In this document: piece after piece, positions 1 to 11,905 of the stretch
Layout: the number at the start of each line of letters is the position of its first letter
How positions within the stretch are numbered: position 1 is the stretch's first letter
Assembly: GCA_963575645.1 (NCBI GenBank)
Contig: OY754465.1
Location: forward strand, 60,659,901 to 60,723,900
Direction of reading: 5' to 3'
Source: Xanthostigma xanthostigma
Lineage: Eukaryota; Arthropoda; Insecta; Raphidioptera; Raphidiidae
DNA: 64,000 nt
The notes under the pieces: model-generated
The model's input: only the letters and a program-made list of their open reading frames with translations
Databases searched by the model: none
Told to the model about the DNA's origin: nothing
Program-made: the position numbers and the translations under genes

Positions 1-605
1 TCGGTCAGTATAACTTCGGATTGCGTCGAGGGAGTACTACTAAAATGGTGTCATTCGAAATTTAACGAACTACGCTTCAATTGTGATGTCAACTTTATTG
101 ATTGCACAATTCAACATCTGGACAACGCTACCAACATTTTTTAACCGAAATCCTAGCGTTGCGATGATAGTGTACATACAAATTTTTACAAAAACAGAGT
201 GATATTTTTGAGCGGTAGTGTATAGAAGTGCGTGCAGCAAACAACATCAACCGACAAGAATGATTTTCTTTTGTATCTTCACAACGGCATGGATTGATTC
301 CGTGAGAAATTTAAAAACGTATTTAAATAATAAAAAAAATTGTACCGGTATAGAAAATAAAACATACGTATGCATGCATTCAAGTAAACATGAGTGTCCG
401 ATGCATTTTGATATTTCCATTGGAAACAATATCAATGCCATTGATTTAAACGCGATCACGTGTTTATATTCATGCCGAATATCCGAAAATAGGTTATTTA
501 TTCTCTTTTGCGAAGACTATACCTACTTAATTTTAACTATTTAATGCAGCAAGTTAATAAACACTCTTTAACGCAAACAAGAGTATAAGGACTAACTTTA
601 AAGGT
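1..605. other. AT-rich stretch without a recognisable gene
   Basis: Only short open frames without recognisable motifs occur here. I see no repeat copy from elsewhere in the window and no RNA gene. Confidence 0.5.
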
Positions 606-1096
606 GGCACTTCACATGGCTATTTGTGTTCGCTATTGGGTGTTTGTTGTATTTGGCAATATATATGACGTTCAAGACAAACATGCAAATAGAGGCAAAT
701 ACGACCACATGGCAGTCAAATAGCAAACACTCAAACATTTGGCAGCAGAACGCAAGGTTCAAAATTCCAGGAGTTTTAGTACTGTTTCATTGTCCCAATT
801 CATTTTCAATAGTAATTGTTCCAGTTCTCGCTCACAGCACAGACACAAAAATACTGCACGTCTGTACAGGTTCACGGCGCGTGTGCTTCTAAATATAGCC
901 ATTGTGTGGACGGTTTATTTGCCGTATTTGTCTATTTGACTCCTTTGATGTGCCTCGACAAGCGCACGGTAACGCGTATTTGGTATTGGCCTTATTTGTG
1001 AAATAGGCAAATAAGGCCAACACTTTGTCAAATAGACCCTCCACACTTGGTAATTGTTTGCCAAATACACAAATACAAATAGCCATGTGAAGTGCC
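606..1096. mobile_element. MITE-like element with terminal inverted repeats
   Basis: The left end GGCACTTCACATGGCTATTT (from 606) is inverted at the right end, where AAATAGCCATGTGAAGTGCC finishes at 1096. A smaller palindrome around TTTGTGAAATAGGCAAATAA lies near 990-1015. There is no transposase frame, so the element is non-autonomous. I could not find a convincing target duplication, so the superfamily is open. Confidence 0.7.
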
Positions 1097-1225
1097 GGCA
1101 TAAAGACGCAGGAAATGTCCAGGAAACTTATGTAAGATAACTGGGAGAAACAAAAAGAAATCATAAAAAAATCATATATATGGGCGATTTGTTTCACCTT
1201 CACTAGAACATAAGTATCACTTTTT

Positions 1226-1694
1226 AGGGTTCCGTACCTCAAAAGGAAAAAATAAACCCTTATAGGACCACTTTGTTGTCCGACTGTCTGTCAGACTCTT
1301 AACCTATAGGGTATTTCCCGTTGACCTAAAATCATGAAATTTGGCAAGAAGCCATATCTTATAGTAAAAGTAAAGGGAAAAAATCCAAAGCCATAGTTAC
1401 ATCACAAAGAAAATAATGTTTTTAAGCCGCAACAACATGCTACGCACGTACACAGTAACAGTTTTAATACAAAACAAGCGTCCGCTACCGGTGCATTTAG
1501 ACAGCACAATATGGGAACTAGACTATCAGATATAGCCACGAGATTCAATACGCTTCAGTAGTTCATCTGAGCTCATTGCAATTACACGCTTAGTTGACAA
1601 ACTGTTTTCCAACGGCTAAGCAGGAAAAATCTTCGAGACTCGATTCCCGTGATGGACGAACTATTTACATACCTACAAGTTTGTACGGAACCCT
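1226..1694 (+). repeat. Dispersed repeat with GGGTTCCGTA ends, copy 1
   Basis: The repeat starts AGGGTTCCGTAC and ends with its inverse GTACGGAACCCT, giving 12-base inverted ends. The body (Tyr/Leu-rich when translated, but broken) contains CATGAAATTTGGCAAGAAG and a stretch with GCTACGCACGTACACAGTAA. A second copy starts at 11906. From memory, this repeat is common in lepidopteran genomes; that is the main hint for the host order. This copy preserves the empty site of the hAT insertion seen in copy 2. Confidence 0.75.
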
Positions 1695-1913
1695 CGAAAT
1701 AAAACAATAGGTATCGTTTTGGATTGCCATTATTTTGGTGATCGAACAAAACTGGTAGAAAAAAATTTGAAAAGAAGTTTGACTCTGCAGGCCATCCCTG
1801 TAACTTCCCGCTATTTTCGAGTTCAAAACGCTCAAAAATATATAAAATATAGCAAGAAGTTTATTTTTTAGCTCTTCGAGCTCATAAAAAAAAAAAAACA
1901 CTTTGTTACGAAA

Positions 1914-2460
1914 TTTTCGTTCACGGTATCTCATAAACAAATGAACCGATTTTGATGCGATTTGCGGCAGTCGACGCAATTTTTTAACCTTAAAAAGTAA
2001 TTTATTACAGAAAAATCGATCTCATAGGAATTTTACGAGTAATTTAAAAAAAAATACTTTTTTACAAATTTTTCGTTCACGATATCTCGTGAACAAATGA
2101 GCCGATTTTGATGCGGTTTGCGGCGATGGACGCAGTTTTTTTAACCTAAGAAAGTAAATTATTATAAAAAAATCGATTTAATAAGAATTTTACGAGTAGT
2201 TTTAAAAAAATACTTTTTTTCTAATTTTTCGTTCACGTTATCTCATGAACAAATGAACCAATTTTGATCTGGTTTGCGGCGATCGACTTAGTTTTTTTAG
2301 CCTGAGAAAGTAATTTATTACAAAAAAATCGATCTGATAACAAATTTAAGAGTCATTTTAAAAAAACACTTTTTTACGATTTTTTCGTTCACGGTATTTC
2401 GTGAACAAATGAACCGATTTTGATGCGGTTTGCGGAAATCGACGCAGTTTATTAAGGAGA
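1914..2460. repeat. Tandem repeat, about four units of 156-157 bp
   Basis: Units begin with TTTCGTTCAC at 1914, 2071, 2227 and 2383. Each carries GAACAAATGA, CCGATTTTGATG, TTTGCGG and a segment near AAAAATCGAT. The units differ by scattered substitutions and small indels. No reading frame survives across units. The array sits directly behind the GGGTTCCGTA repeat. Confidence 0.8.
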
Positions 2461-2770
2461 AGATCTGATTATATTTTGGAATTAATCGGTTTAGTAGTTT
2501 AGAAAATATTGTACAAAAACAAATTTTTAAAAATTTTTGAAACTTGTTTTTTTAAGATTTCTCAAAATTTTTTGGGCCGAATCATTTCAAATTTATAGGA
2601 AGTCTAAGTTCACCAAGATCACGTCAGATGCCGCAAACCGCGTTTCAGTCGGACACTCCGTTCAAAAGATATAAAAGGTTTACATACATACATACGCACA
2701 CACACACACACACAGCCCTACGGACATCATCGCCAAAATAGTTTCAATAGGTTCCTAGCGGGAAGTTAAA
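2461..2770. repeat. Repeat-derived tail with a CA microsatellite
   Basis: A degenerate repeat segment follows the 156-bp array. It includes GCCGCAAACCGCG, similar in part to the array's TTTGCGG box read on the other strand. A (CA)n run with a CATA prefix lies at about 2686-2714. Confidence 0.5.
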
Positions 2771-2979
2771 AAATATGGCTCATTTTTTACAGTTATGTTT
2801 TTGGTACGATATCTTTGCGCCTAAAGCAAAGATCTTTTTACTTCAGTTTGACTGTACTGTGATCTCAGGAAGAGTAAAAGAGGGAAACGTTCGATTGCGC
2901 TGGCAATAGCTCTGTGTTTTGTTTATAGACAAAGTGTGGGTATGCGTTATTAGTAGCATGCATTTGTGGATTGCTCTAA

Positions 2980-3110
2980 TTGCGGTTGATCAGTCGATTG
3001 CGTGTCTCGCGGACACCGCAGATTCAAACCTCAATGACACGATGCCAACTTAACAAGTTCGTCTCTTACTACATCGCAACGCACGTGTAAATGACGGAAA
3101 TTTACCGGCA
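2980..3110 (+). repeat. tRNA-derived SINE-like head
   Basis: A box-A-like TTGATCAGTCGATTGCG (2986-3002) and a box-B-like GATTCAAACC (3021-3030) are spaced as in a tRNA promoter, with a GTGTCTCGCGGACAC hairpin between them. There is no proper cloverleaf, so a tRNA-derived SINE is more likely than a tRNA gene. The 3' end is not defined. Confidence 0.5.
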
Positions 3111-3969
3111 GAGCTGCGGGTCAAAAGGTCGCAAGTAATGACCTTGAAACATACTGACAACGAGGAAACTTCAAACGTATTAAAATCTAATTTTCGTTAA
3201 TTTTATGATTAAATAAATTATTTCAAATTTAAGTAAAAAAATCAATAGAAACCTTGTAAAGAGGTTCCAAGATAATGATTGAATGTAAATAGGTGCCTTA
3301 CTCTTGTCGCGCAGGGTTCCTGATTAAAAAATAGCCACAAAACATCACTAATTTAGTGGTTTCATTTTTTGTAGTACAGTATTCTTGATATACATCAATA
3401 CTTACCTTTAATTGATCTTATACGTTTACGCATATAGCCTTAGTTGCTGAGCGTTTTATATTTAAATAAAAAAAAAATTGTAGTTCTTTTTTTAAGATTT
3501 AGAGTTTTCTCGAGATATTCATGCGTTAGAGTCCTATAAATCTTTTCATAGTTGAAACTTCCGCCATATTTTTCGGGTAGGTACTCATTTTGACAGGTGA
3601 AAAGTGATTGATGAAATAGTAATTAAGTAAAAAATATTATACAACACCGCGCCGTACAAAAAATATTTCACTACTTTTAAAGATTTTTTATAATCACCGA
3701 TATATGAAATCAGGCAGGCTTTTCGACCAGCTTTCGGATACTTCCACCAGTTTTTCCTATCGTGGCACTTCAACCACCATTTCAATTGAGCGCAAGCGAG
3801 TTTTTCTACTGTTTAGTAATTTGCATCGTCTATAATGAACATTGAAAAGTGTTACTGGGTCAAACATTGCGTCAAAAAGTGCCCGAAACGCTTGCGCGTG
3901 AAAACGATGAAATAAATTGGTGTCAATTTTTCCGGGGCATCTTCAATCTAGTAACATTCCTTTGCTGAC
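3111..3969. other. No recognisable gene
   Basis: AT-rich sequence. A short minus-strand frame near 3585-3785 is rich in Trp and Lys but matches no family I recognise. I regard it as chance or a transposon relic. Confidence 0.4.
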
Positions 3970-4526
3970 TGGAGCTTGCATCCAGGAAAATTAAATGGGA
4001 ACAATATGCTTGTGAGCCCTTCAAACAGGCTTACAGACGTCTTGATCAAACTCATTAGACCTAAACTCAGGAAAGTGGTTGGACTCTTAACTGGTCATGC
4101 ACCCCTGAGAAAACATCTACACACAATGGGGATAGTTCAGTTTAGTTTAGTTTATTAATTCTCCAGAGACAATACAAACATCGTATGGATTTGTCAAATA
4201 CAAAAAATCAAATATAAAAAATACATCAAATTTCTAAGGTAAGCATTTAAAAGTTACAATAAAAAATTATTTTGAAAATTCATGTATATTGTAAAAACAT
4301 CCATCTATTAAAAACTTTTTTAAGTACGTCAGGAATCGACAAAGTGTAGGTTTTGCAAAATGGAGGACGAAACAGCCAACCATTTACTGTTCGAATACGA
4401 GGCCCTAGCCTACAGGAGAACAGCCATCTTTGGATATTATTGATATTAGCGGAGTAATTCCTCAGGACAATCTAGTCACCAATCTTCTGGAGTTCATGAG
4501 AAAATCCAATCTATTGGAGGACTAGA
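3970..4526 (+). pseudogene. C-terminal relic of a non-LTR retrotransposon ORF2
   Basis: Three blocks of one former frame are readable. The first includes KLRKVVGLLTGHAPLRKHLH, typical of the region after RNase H in Jockey/R1-type elements. The second, from 4345, is CRFCKMEDETANHLLFEY, a CCHC knuckle whose last Cys is now Tyr. The third (4442-4525) is DISGVIPQDNLVTNLLEF and ends in a stop. Blocks 1 and 2 are separated by an insertion (about 4137-4330) and blocks 2 and 3 by a small frame change. It is a dead, 5'-truncated copy. Confidence 0.75.
4137..4330 (-). mobile_element. Short retrotransposon tail inserted in the LINE relic
   Basis: The insert separates two blocks of the older LINE relic. 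Read on the minus strand it ends in repeated AAACT units, like the 3' tail of a non-LTR element, so it looks like a 5'-truncated retroposon in antisense. The right boundary is approximate. Confidence 0.45.
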
Positions 4527-5195
4527 TCCAGATTCTTTTGGGATGACGTGCATTAACGGGTTATTAAGCCATAACTCCTAACTTATTCATTCAACATTGC
4601 TTTGAGTAAAATATTTTCTGGCATAGTATTGCTTTTTTGGTCCTGTGCCATAACATCTTTTTATTTCAAACTTGCATTTCTCGTTTCGCAATTACCATTA
4701 TCAACGATTTAATAACTATAATATTTTAACCTGGTAGCTAATAGTTGTGGACAACTAGAGCCGAGCCCGCCCGATATTTTTTTAACGGTGTGTGCGACTC
4801 TATAATCTATATATATCCCTTTTGATTACGTGATCTTGTAGTTTAATGGGACCATTTGCTCGTTCTTCCAATAGACATTAAATTATCTCCACCAGACAAG
4901 AAAATGAAAAATCTTTAACAATTTCGTATATCGACTGGACGGGCGATAGATTAAAGATGATAAAAAAACCTGATCAAACCAACAACAACAACATCAAATG
5001 ACTTATTAACAATCTTGGCTATAATTTACCGAACGCAATTATCAAAAAACGTGTATAACGTTAATAAGCTTTGGACACTCCTCGCGTCTCACTCCACCTC
5101 GGCCTTCTGTTCTGTTCTTGTATAGTTCAACCGAGTCTTATTATCTTAGTCATTTACAGGACGATCATTAAAATGAAAATATACAGGATGGATTA
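4527..5195. other. No recognisable gene
   Basis: AT-rich sequence with small open frames only. No repeat shared with other parts of the window was noticed. Confidence 0.4.
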
Positions 5196-5848
5196 TTTTA
5201 AAACCCGAACGGCCTTTTATTACGTAGAGGGAGGGTTTTCGAAAAAAAAAGTTTGGAACAGAAGTTGCAGGAAGAAAATTGATGTAGTTTTCTTTTCATT
5301 TGGTGGAGACTCCTCCGAGATATCAAGGTCACCTTCACTTTTTTAAATGGGAACCCATATTTTTTAACTCGGATTATTCTTGTTTGGGTCAAAGAAAATA
5401 GTATTTGTACCAAACATTTTTCGATTTTATGCAATTCTGAACCGCTGTTTCATATCATGTTTCCTGTTTCTGCCTCGCATAGGCTGAGCTGTCGCATTTT
5501 GTTTGTGCGTGTGTGTAGATGTGTTTGTGTGCATAATATGTGTGTGTTCAGGTTTTCTCCCGACTCACGCAATCCACTAAAATAGGAAATATGGAATAAA
5601 TTGAGAGCGGTTCAGAGTTGCATCAAGTCGAAAAATGTTTGGTACACTAATTATTTTTTTTTACCCAAAGAACGCAATAATACGAGATAAGAAATATGGG
5701 TTCCTATTTAACCTTGACATCTCAGAAGCGCCTGCATAAAAAAAACTACACTAATGCTCTTTCCCCTTGATTCCCTGTAACTTTTGTCCGAATTTTTTTT
5801 TTTCGAAAATCTTTCCTCTACGAAATAAAAGGGTGTTCGGGTTTTAAA
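5196..5848. mobile_element. Foldback element with arms of about 240 bp
   Basis: The left arm starts TTTAAAACCCGAAC (5196) and the right arm ends GTTCGGGTTTTAAA (5848). The arms keep matching inward, for example ACCAAACATTTTTCGA near 5410 against TCGAAAAATGTTTGGT near 5630. The 170-bp spacer holds a GT-rich stretch. A short open frame in the left arm is mirrored on the other strand in the right arm, so it is not a gene. Arms are diverged, so the insertion is not recent. Confidence 0.8.
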
Positions 5849-6051
5849 CTCTATGTTATCACATTTTTTACGCGACATTCTACAATTTTGTTTGGTACGT
5901 AAGGTTTCTGTGGGAATTTTTTAGACTAGCCGTTATCCACAGCAATTTAACAGAAACTATATTTTATTTATTGAATAGAGTCAATTGAACTCGTCTAGTT
6001 GAATAGCTAACGAAAAAATTTAAAACTATTTGTATATACATGGAGTTCGTA

Positions 6052-6285
6052 CCATAGAGATATTAGACTAGAGTACGCGAGTGTGAAAGTGTCTGCAATT
6101 CAGACAGAGAAAATTTCCTTATCTCTATGGTAACTGATGATACAAAACAATGCTGATTTGAGTAAACACTAAACATATCATATAATGATACGGAACGTTT
6201 GCAGCGTTCTCTCTCTGAACTGCAGACACTTTCACTTATGGCAAGCATACCCGCTAGCGTACTCTAGAAACTTATATCTCTATGG
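6052..6285. mobile_element. MITE with TTCGTA target duplication
   Basis: The element starts CCATAGAGATAT and ends ATATCTCTATGG. Subterminal stretches also match in inverted order (GAAAGTGTCTGCA against TGCAGACACTTTC). The hexamer TTCGTA is found directly on both sides (6046-6051 and 6286-6291) and is read as the target duplication. A short minus-strand frame inside it is without meaning. Confidence 0.8.
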
Positions 6286-7189
6286 TTCGTACTCCTTGTC
6301 TTGTCTTCATACCTGAACCTAAGAACTTGAGACTTATAACAGAGGAGTTTCATTTCATTTTAATTCAATGTCACTATCTTTCAATTCAACTGCCAATGTT
6401 CTACGCTATAATGACCTCAGTTGCCGAGCGTCTATAGTCTACTCTCTTTTTTTTTTTTAAAGGTATTTCCAATTGTATATATCCACATATATAGAGCATA
6501 TGCACATATACAAGAGAATATCACTTGGGGGGGTGGCACTATCTTTTGGTATTAGTCTACTCTCTCTCTGCAACTTTACATTTCTACAGTCACCTTGAAT
6601 AGGTTCCTAGGAGATTGTAGTGACACGATTTAAAACAGGCAACAAACTTCAGATTATCTATCAAAATCCAATTTCAATATAGATTAGCGAATCTCGTTTT
6701 TATTATGATTATGTACAAAACTAATCGCATTTCCTCTTGCGTCTTGTGAGTTGATTTCATCAAGTAAAATTAACAATTATGTGGTCGTTATGCAATCAAT
6801 CGTTATTTTATACAAAATGAGAAACAACATGGGTTAGGCAGGTACACTTACGAGGTGCGTTCAAAAAACCATCGAATTATTCTGATGATTTTCTTAGGTT
6901 CAGAGACTGAAGATAACAATAGAGCTCTCGGTTATGATAGCTCTGTTCCAACCTATTTGCGAACGATAATATTTTCGTCACAGTCTTGCGCAGTAGCTCA
7001 AAAACCTTTAAACTATAAAAAAAAAACAATTTTCGATCAATTTAACCGAGAACCGACTCCCATAAGGTTTGTGCTGGGTCCTTTACCATAAATATGTTTA
7101 ACGAGTTTCTCGGACTGGTGTATATTTTCTAAAAAGGCGTGGTCCTATGAATATGGTTATTTAGTTGTTAGTCGCTAGTCACTATGATT
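6286..7189. other. Intergenic, with one copy of a short dispersed motif
   Basis: A GACCTCAGTTGCCGAGCGTC motif followed by TATAGTCTAC (about 6411-6446) recurs elsewhere (39019, and in part 21010, 21361 and 40331). A sequence ACGAGGTGCGTTCAAAAAAC near 6850 resembles a mariner terminus, but no partner end was found. Nothing else is recognised. Confidence 0.4.
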
Positions 7190-7935
7190 GTCCCTCAAAT
7201 TACAAATCACGCAGCTACTGATCGCTTTCCTCACTCCTCTTACAACGCAGATTCCCCACCTTGCTAGAATCCTCTCTAAACGATATACTCTGGAATCAAA
7301 TAATGTATATCCTGAATGCTCTGCAAATTGTACAGATTTAATAGAGACCGCCTGTTATAACCCCTGAAATTGCAAATGACACCGCTACTGATCGCTTTTC
7401 ACACTCCTCTTACAACGCAGATTCCCCCCCTTGCTATTATCTTCTTTAAACGATATTCTTTGAAATCAAATAATGTAGGTATATCCTGAATGCTCTGCAA
7501 ACTACAGATTTAATAGAGACCGCCTGTGATTACCCCGGAAATTACAAATGACACCGCTACTGATCGCTTTCCTCACTCCTCTTACAACGCAGATTCCCCA
7601 CCTTGCTATTATCCTCTCTAAACGATATACTTTGGAATCAAATAATATATATCATTAAAATAGAGACCGCCTGTTATTACCCCTGAAATTACAAATAACG
7701 CCGCTACGGATCGCTTTTTACACTCTTCTTACAACGGAGATTCCCCACCTTGCTATTATCTTCTCTAAACGATATACTTTGGAATAAAATAATCTATATC
7801 CCGAATGACCTGCAAAGGTTTAATAGATACCGCCTGTTATTACCCCTGAACTTACAAATGATCGCTTTTCACACTCTCTTTACTGTATGCAGATTCCTGA
7901 GCTTTCTCTTATCTTCTCTTCCAGTGGTACCAATA
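7190..7935. repeat. Tandem repeat, four to five units of about 150-170 bp
   Basis: Each unit contains GCTACTGATCGCTTT or a variant, CTTACAACGCAGATTCCCC, CTAAACGATATACT, GGAATCAAATAAT and AATAGAGACCGCCTG. Starts fall near 7196, 7366, 7533, 7683 and, in a shortened form, 7846. Unit lengths vary through small deletions. The last unit decays by about 7935. This is a local satellite-like array. Confidence 0.85.
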
Positions 7936-8498
7936 AAAAGGAGTTTCCCTTTCTCTTTAAATTTTGTAAATTACTCAATTTGCACTTTGAGTATATCTAG
8001 ACAAGCGTTAAAAACAAGGAGGGACGATGAGCAGTAAGCGAAAATAGCGATTTACGCGCGGGCGAAGCTGAACCAAACAGCAAATATTTAAAAACCTCAT
8101 AAGGAAACGAAGTTACAGGTTTTAGTTTAGAATTTTGTAATTGTCCTCGTATATCGATTATAATTTTCTATAATGTTATGTGCCTATAATATGAGTTAAG
8201 TTTGTGTTTCGAAAAGTAATTAATTTACGGATTAAAATCGTTTGCAGGACGCACAAACACAGGCAGTAAATCATTGTAACATCTGCGTTTATTCCGTTCG
8301 ATGGCTTATAAGCTAGGGAAGGTGTGGCCCTTGTAAGACGGTCTCATCGAAGCATGGCTTGCTGCTCTTACCGATAGCTGTACACCGGCAAAGACCAGTA
8401 CATGTTAGAAGGAGATACTATCACTCACACAAATCTATAATAAAACAGTAATCTTTCACATGTTATACAGAATGCAACAAAACATTTCTTTTAACAAG
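7936..8498. other. No recognisable gene
   Basis: Unique-looking AT-rich sequence with one slightly GC-richer block near 8290-8400. No motif or repeat could be assigned. Confidence 0.4.
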
Positions 8499-8631
8499 GG
8501 CAGAAAGTTTGAGATTATTGCACTGCGCGTCATAAAGCCCGAGGCGAGCCGGGGGAATCATGACGCGCAGTTCAAGGCTCTCAAATTCTCTGCCCTAGTG
8601 GGCCGAAAGTTTGATAATCTTGCCCTGCGAG
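8499..8631. repeat. GC-rich hairpin unit and tandem partner
   Basis: A unit starting GGGCAGAAAGTTTGAGATTA (near 8499) contains the inverted pair GCGCGTCA and TGACGCGC and closes with TCTCAAATTCTCTGCCC. A second, diverged unit starts GGGCCGAAAGTTTGATAATC near 8600. That unit is split by the hAT insertion at 8632 and resumes at 9122 with CCTGCGAGCCATGATGCCTG. Confidence 0.6.
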
Positions 8632-9121
8632 TAGGGCTACCAGATTGGCGGGACTTGGCTGGATTGTCCAGCAATTTTACAATTTGTCCAGTGTCCCGGT
8701 TTTAGGCAAAATGTCCAGCTAAAAATAGAAAACATGCACCACCAGAGCTAATAATTCGATTAAACTTTGAAGAAACTGTACTAATTTTAAATCTTTTCTA
8801 AATACAGAGAAAGGTTCTAAAATGATAAAGGCGGCTAAGGGAAATACTAAATATATGTGGCAAAAAAGTGACTTGATAGGTACCAAGGACTGTTAGATTA
8901 AGCTACCTCTGTTTTTGTACCAATTGCAGCTGTTCAGCTCAATAGTTCATATTTTCGTTTTTCTTATAACAATAATACTTAAGTAAGTACATATTACTTA
9001 ATTAATATGTCGTGTTTCGGTTGTTTAATGCAGATTTTTATTTTGTCCAGCCTTAAATCCTTTGGTCCAGATATTTTAGAATATTGTCCAGAAATTTTGA
9101 TTTCCCAATCTGGCAACCCTA
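8632..9121. mobile_element. hAT-type non-autonomous element with 8-bp TSD
   Basis: The ends are TAGGGCTACCAGATTGG and its near inverse CCAATCTGGCAACCCTA. The octamer CCTGCGAG flanks both sides exactly (8624-8631 and 9122-9129), as expected of hAT transposition. The interior has GTCCAG repeats near both ends and no transposase frame. It interrupts the GC-rich tandem unit described to its left. Confidence 0.88.
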
Positions 9122-9129
9122 CCTGCGAG

Positions 9130-9889
9130 CCATGATGCCTGAGGTACTCTATCTTTGAAGAGATGTCTGTGTGTTTTGTGTGTGTGTACGTACGTATGAT
9201 AAAAATTTTGATTGGTGGCAGTTGCTCAACACAATTCAGCAATCGATTGAGGAATACGCACATTGATACACCTTCAATTGGAGCTTCAATTGTCCATCAT
9301 TTGAAACCTCCAATCATGTAAACATTGACAATAGCAATTGACCATTTCAGGGCTACGTTACACCCCACTATCCTCGTAGCGCCCAACCAATAATCGCTGT
9401 GGACAAGATTACATAACGATTCAAAAACTGGCTATAAAGCAATGCATTGATGTCTCAATTTTAAATTAATAGCTCTTAATAAGTGGTTTGTACGAGTGTT
9501 ATACACGTTTTAATAATCAATTAACGTATAGAAACTCGCAAACAGTATTAACTATATATATACACATTGACTTTGGTATAAACAAGCTTTAATTGTAATT
9601 AAAATTGTTATAAGAGCAGAGAGAAATTCGCTAGCAAAACTTGGTTGTGTTGTGACTATGCCTCCGTAAAATTGGTAGTTCCGTTAAAGTAATTATAATA
9701 TATACACACGACAATGCTCGCGCTATGTACACAGGCGCGCAATTCGTTTAGTTTTCTTCCCTAGTTTACAGGAAGAAATCCTAGCGATCTCAGATAACAC
9801 AAATTATAACAACATTCATTTTTCCAGCGTAGCTAAAGAAAACTAATTTTGACAATATTACAAAAAAGAGAGAGAGAGAGAGTTAATGT
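9130..9889. other. Intergenic, no gene recognised
   Basis: A short GT-rich run lies near 9165-9185. Close to 9826-9890 is a segment (GTAGCTAAAGAAAACTAATT, then a GA run) that has a diverged relative at 28314-28370. No coding signal. Confidence 0.4.
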
Positions 9890-10088
9890 AACAAATCAAT
9901 AAATAAAATTATCGACCAATTTTTCAGACAATATATTAACAAAATATAATTAATACATTAACGTTTCGATCCCGATTTGGATCTTCTTCAGAATGGATCT
10001 AAAAATATAAAAAAATAATTAATACTTATTGGTCGATAATTTTATTTATTGAAGAGTTCTAATCAGACGTTAATCAAAGATTTGAATT
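9890..10088. mobile_element. Penelope-like terminal element, copy 1 (inverted)
   Basis: The left part runs AATAAATAAAATTATCGACC through ACGTTTCGATCCCGATTTGG. The right part ends ATTGGTCGATAATTTTATTT and then AGAGTTCTAATCAGACG, the inverse of the left end. On the minus strand, 9992-9961 reads CTGAAGA, one base, a GATCC/GGATC hairpin, then GAAACG. Related copies lie at 19018, 32087 and 33686. Assignment to Penelope-like elements rests on the inverted-terminus structure and the hammerhead-like core, and is inference. Confidence 0.6.
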
Positions 10089-11117
10089 AATGTAACAAAG
10101 CTTGCTGCACCACAAAAATGGTTCTACGTCAATTCGAGCGACCACGATAACTCATAGTCGACAAATTGATCGCTACGACCAGAGTTTAAACTATCACCAT
10201 ATTAAATTTCATCACAATCGGCCCAGCGGTCTAGCCGTGAAAGCTTAACTTCATACAATATTACAACCCCCACTTCATCCCCATAGGGGTTCAATTTTGA
10301 AAAGAATGTAGCCTATGTCTATCCCCCGGCTTCAAACTATCTCCGTATTAAATTTCATCATAATAGGACCTGCAATCTAGCCGTCAAAGCAAGGGCGTAG
10401 ATGTGGGGGATAAGAGGGTAATAACCCCCCCTCCCAAGTCAATAATAAAAAGTAAAAACTGAAAATATTACGAATACTTACTTAACTAAAATATAAAATT
10501 TAGAATAGGTACTTCTTGAAAAAAATGTATAAAATTCGTTTGGGAATTAATATTTTGTTTGACACCTTCCTTCGTGAGTATTCTAATAAAACTTTAAAAA
10601 ATATATTGATTTTTTTTGTTCAAATTTTGAGGTCGGTCCTGGCTTTATGTTTTGTCACTATGGAAATATGTTATGTCATTATCAAGTCTTCGCAAAAATA
10701 GTTCGAAGTTGTCCCCGTCTTATTGGACACAAAGATGCGTGCGTCATAGCCATGCTTCTGTGCATCATGCTTGTATAGTAGCGATAAGGGCCTTCCGCGA
10801 ATTATTTGGGATGCATTTCCGATTCGTGCTATCATTTTTTCGCGTGTGTTAACCGGGCTCTTGAATTAATTAAATAAAATTTAAAAAATTTCATTAATCT
10901 TTGAAAGGCTGTTTCTCTCTTATTTTTGAGTTTTAATTAAAAAAATTACTAAAAATATTTGTTCGTCTTTTTGATTTCTACACGCTGTTAAAAAAGAAGA
11001 ACCGACTTAAAAATAATCCTGTATATAATGTGCAATCCAAGAAACGTCTCATTTTTTTACGTTTATTCGAAATACGTTTCTTAAACCTATATATTTAATA
11101 ATTTACTATATGTATCA
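10089..11117. other. Repeat-derived intergenic DNA
   Basis: Two diverged copies of a motif with ATTAAATTTCATCA followed by CTAGCCGT and AAAGC occur near 10200 and 10350, a pattern typical of degraded insect retroposons. A C-rich run lies near 10427. No reading frame of note. Confidence 0.45.
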
Positions 11118-11490
11118 TTATCTATCTACTCAATGTGCGGTGAGCGAAGGCAACAAAGCGTATTGCAAATATATCTACGTCTCTTTCTTCGATGTAATTC
11201 CCTGATTTATCCGATGATAGGATTGGTTGATGTACTTGCATTCAATCTGAATAAAGTATCTCTGTTTCAAAAACTTTGTATTTTTCTATGTTAACATGGG
11301 TGTACCCAGCTTTTGGCCCAGGAGGGAGCAAATTAGAAATTTCTTAAACCGGGTCCCCCGTGCTTGTTTTGCCCTCCTGGATACGCCAGTGCTTACGGCG
11401 TAAAAAAGACAGAAGTGTATGTTTGCACCCTAATGGTTCGATTGCGATTTTATTCCTATGCTCAGTATAGAATAAAAGTATATATGGTTG
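11118..11490 (+). repeat. Dispersed repeat, copy 1 (partner at 19733)
   Basis: About 370 bp starting ATCATTATCTATCTACTCAA match 19733-20106 closely. Shared blocks include GTGCGGTGAGCGAA, CGATGATAGGATTGGTTGAT, GGTGTACCCAGCTTTTG and CCTGGATACGCCAGTGCTTA. No transposase or terminal structure is visible. Confidence 0.8.
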
Positions 11491-11905
11491 AACTGAAACC
11501 GTCCGTTGTACTGATTTCACAATTTTTATCGAGCGATATACAAATTGCCAGTTGGCAGGCCTGTGGCCACGCCACTGGCAGAAGTCAGTGCATAGACGAG
11601 AGAGAGAGAGATATTATGTGTATGTTCTGTAATTAAAGAGTGTTTGAGCCAGACGCAAATTAAGAACTCCGCCGTTCGTCCGTCCGTCGATAACTGACTT
11701 ACTGATTGCTTCTATTAACACATGCGACCTATTGATGCGTGTTCTATTATTAAACAAAATAAACGCGCTAATAAGCAAAAGGTTGCTCGTTAGTTACTTT
11801 AAATCAACGGATTATTAAGTTCTGAAAAAAAAAAACGCCAACGTGAAATTTCATAAACCTTCGTAGTCAACTTTGACATGCTTTATTTTTGCTTGCCTGT
11901 TTTTC

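Noticed and set aside
6845..6875. Mariner element starting at ACGAGGTGCGTTC
   Set aside because: No inverse terminus and no transposase frame within reach; a single terminus-like string is not enough.
7190..7935. CRISPR-like array
   Set aside because: Unit length, lack of unique spacers and the eukaryotic context all speak for an ordinary tandem repeat.
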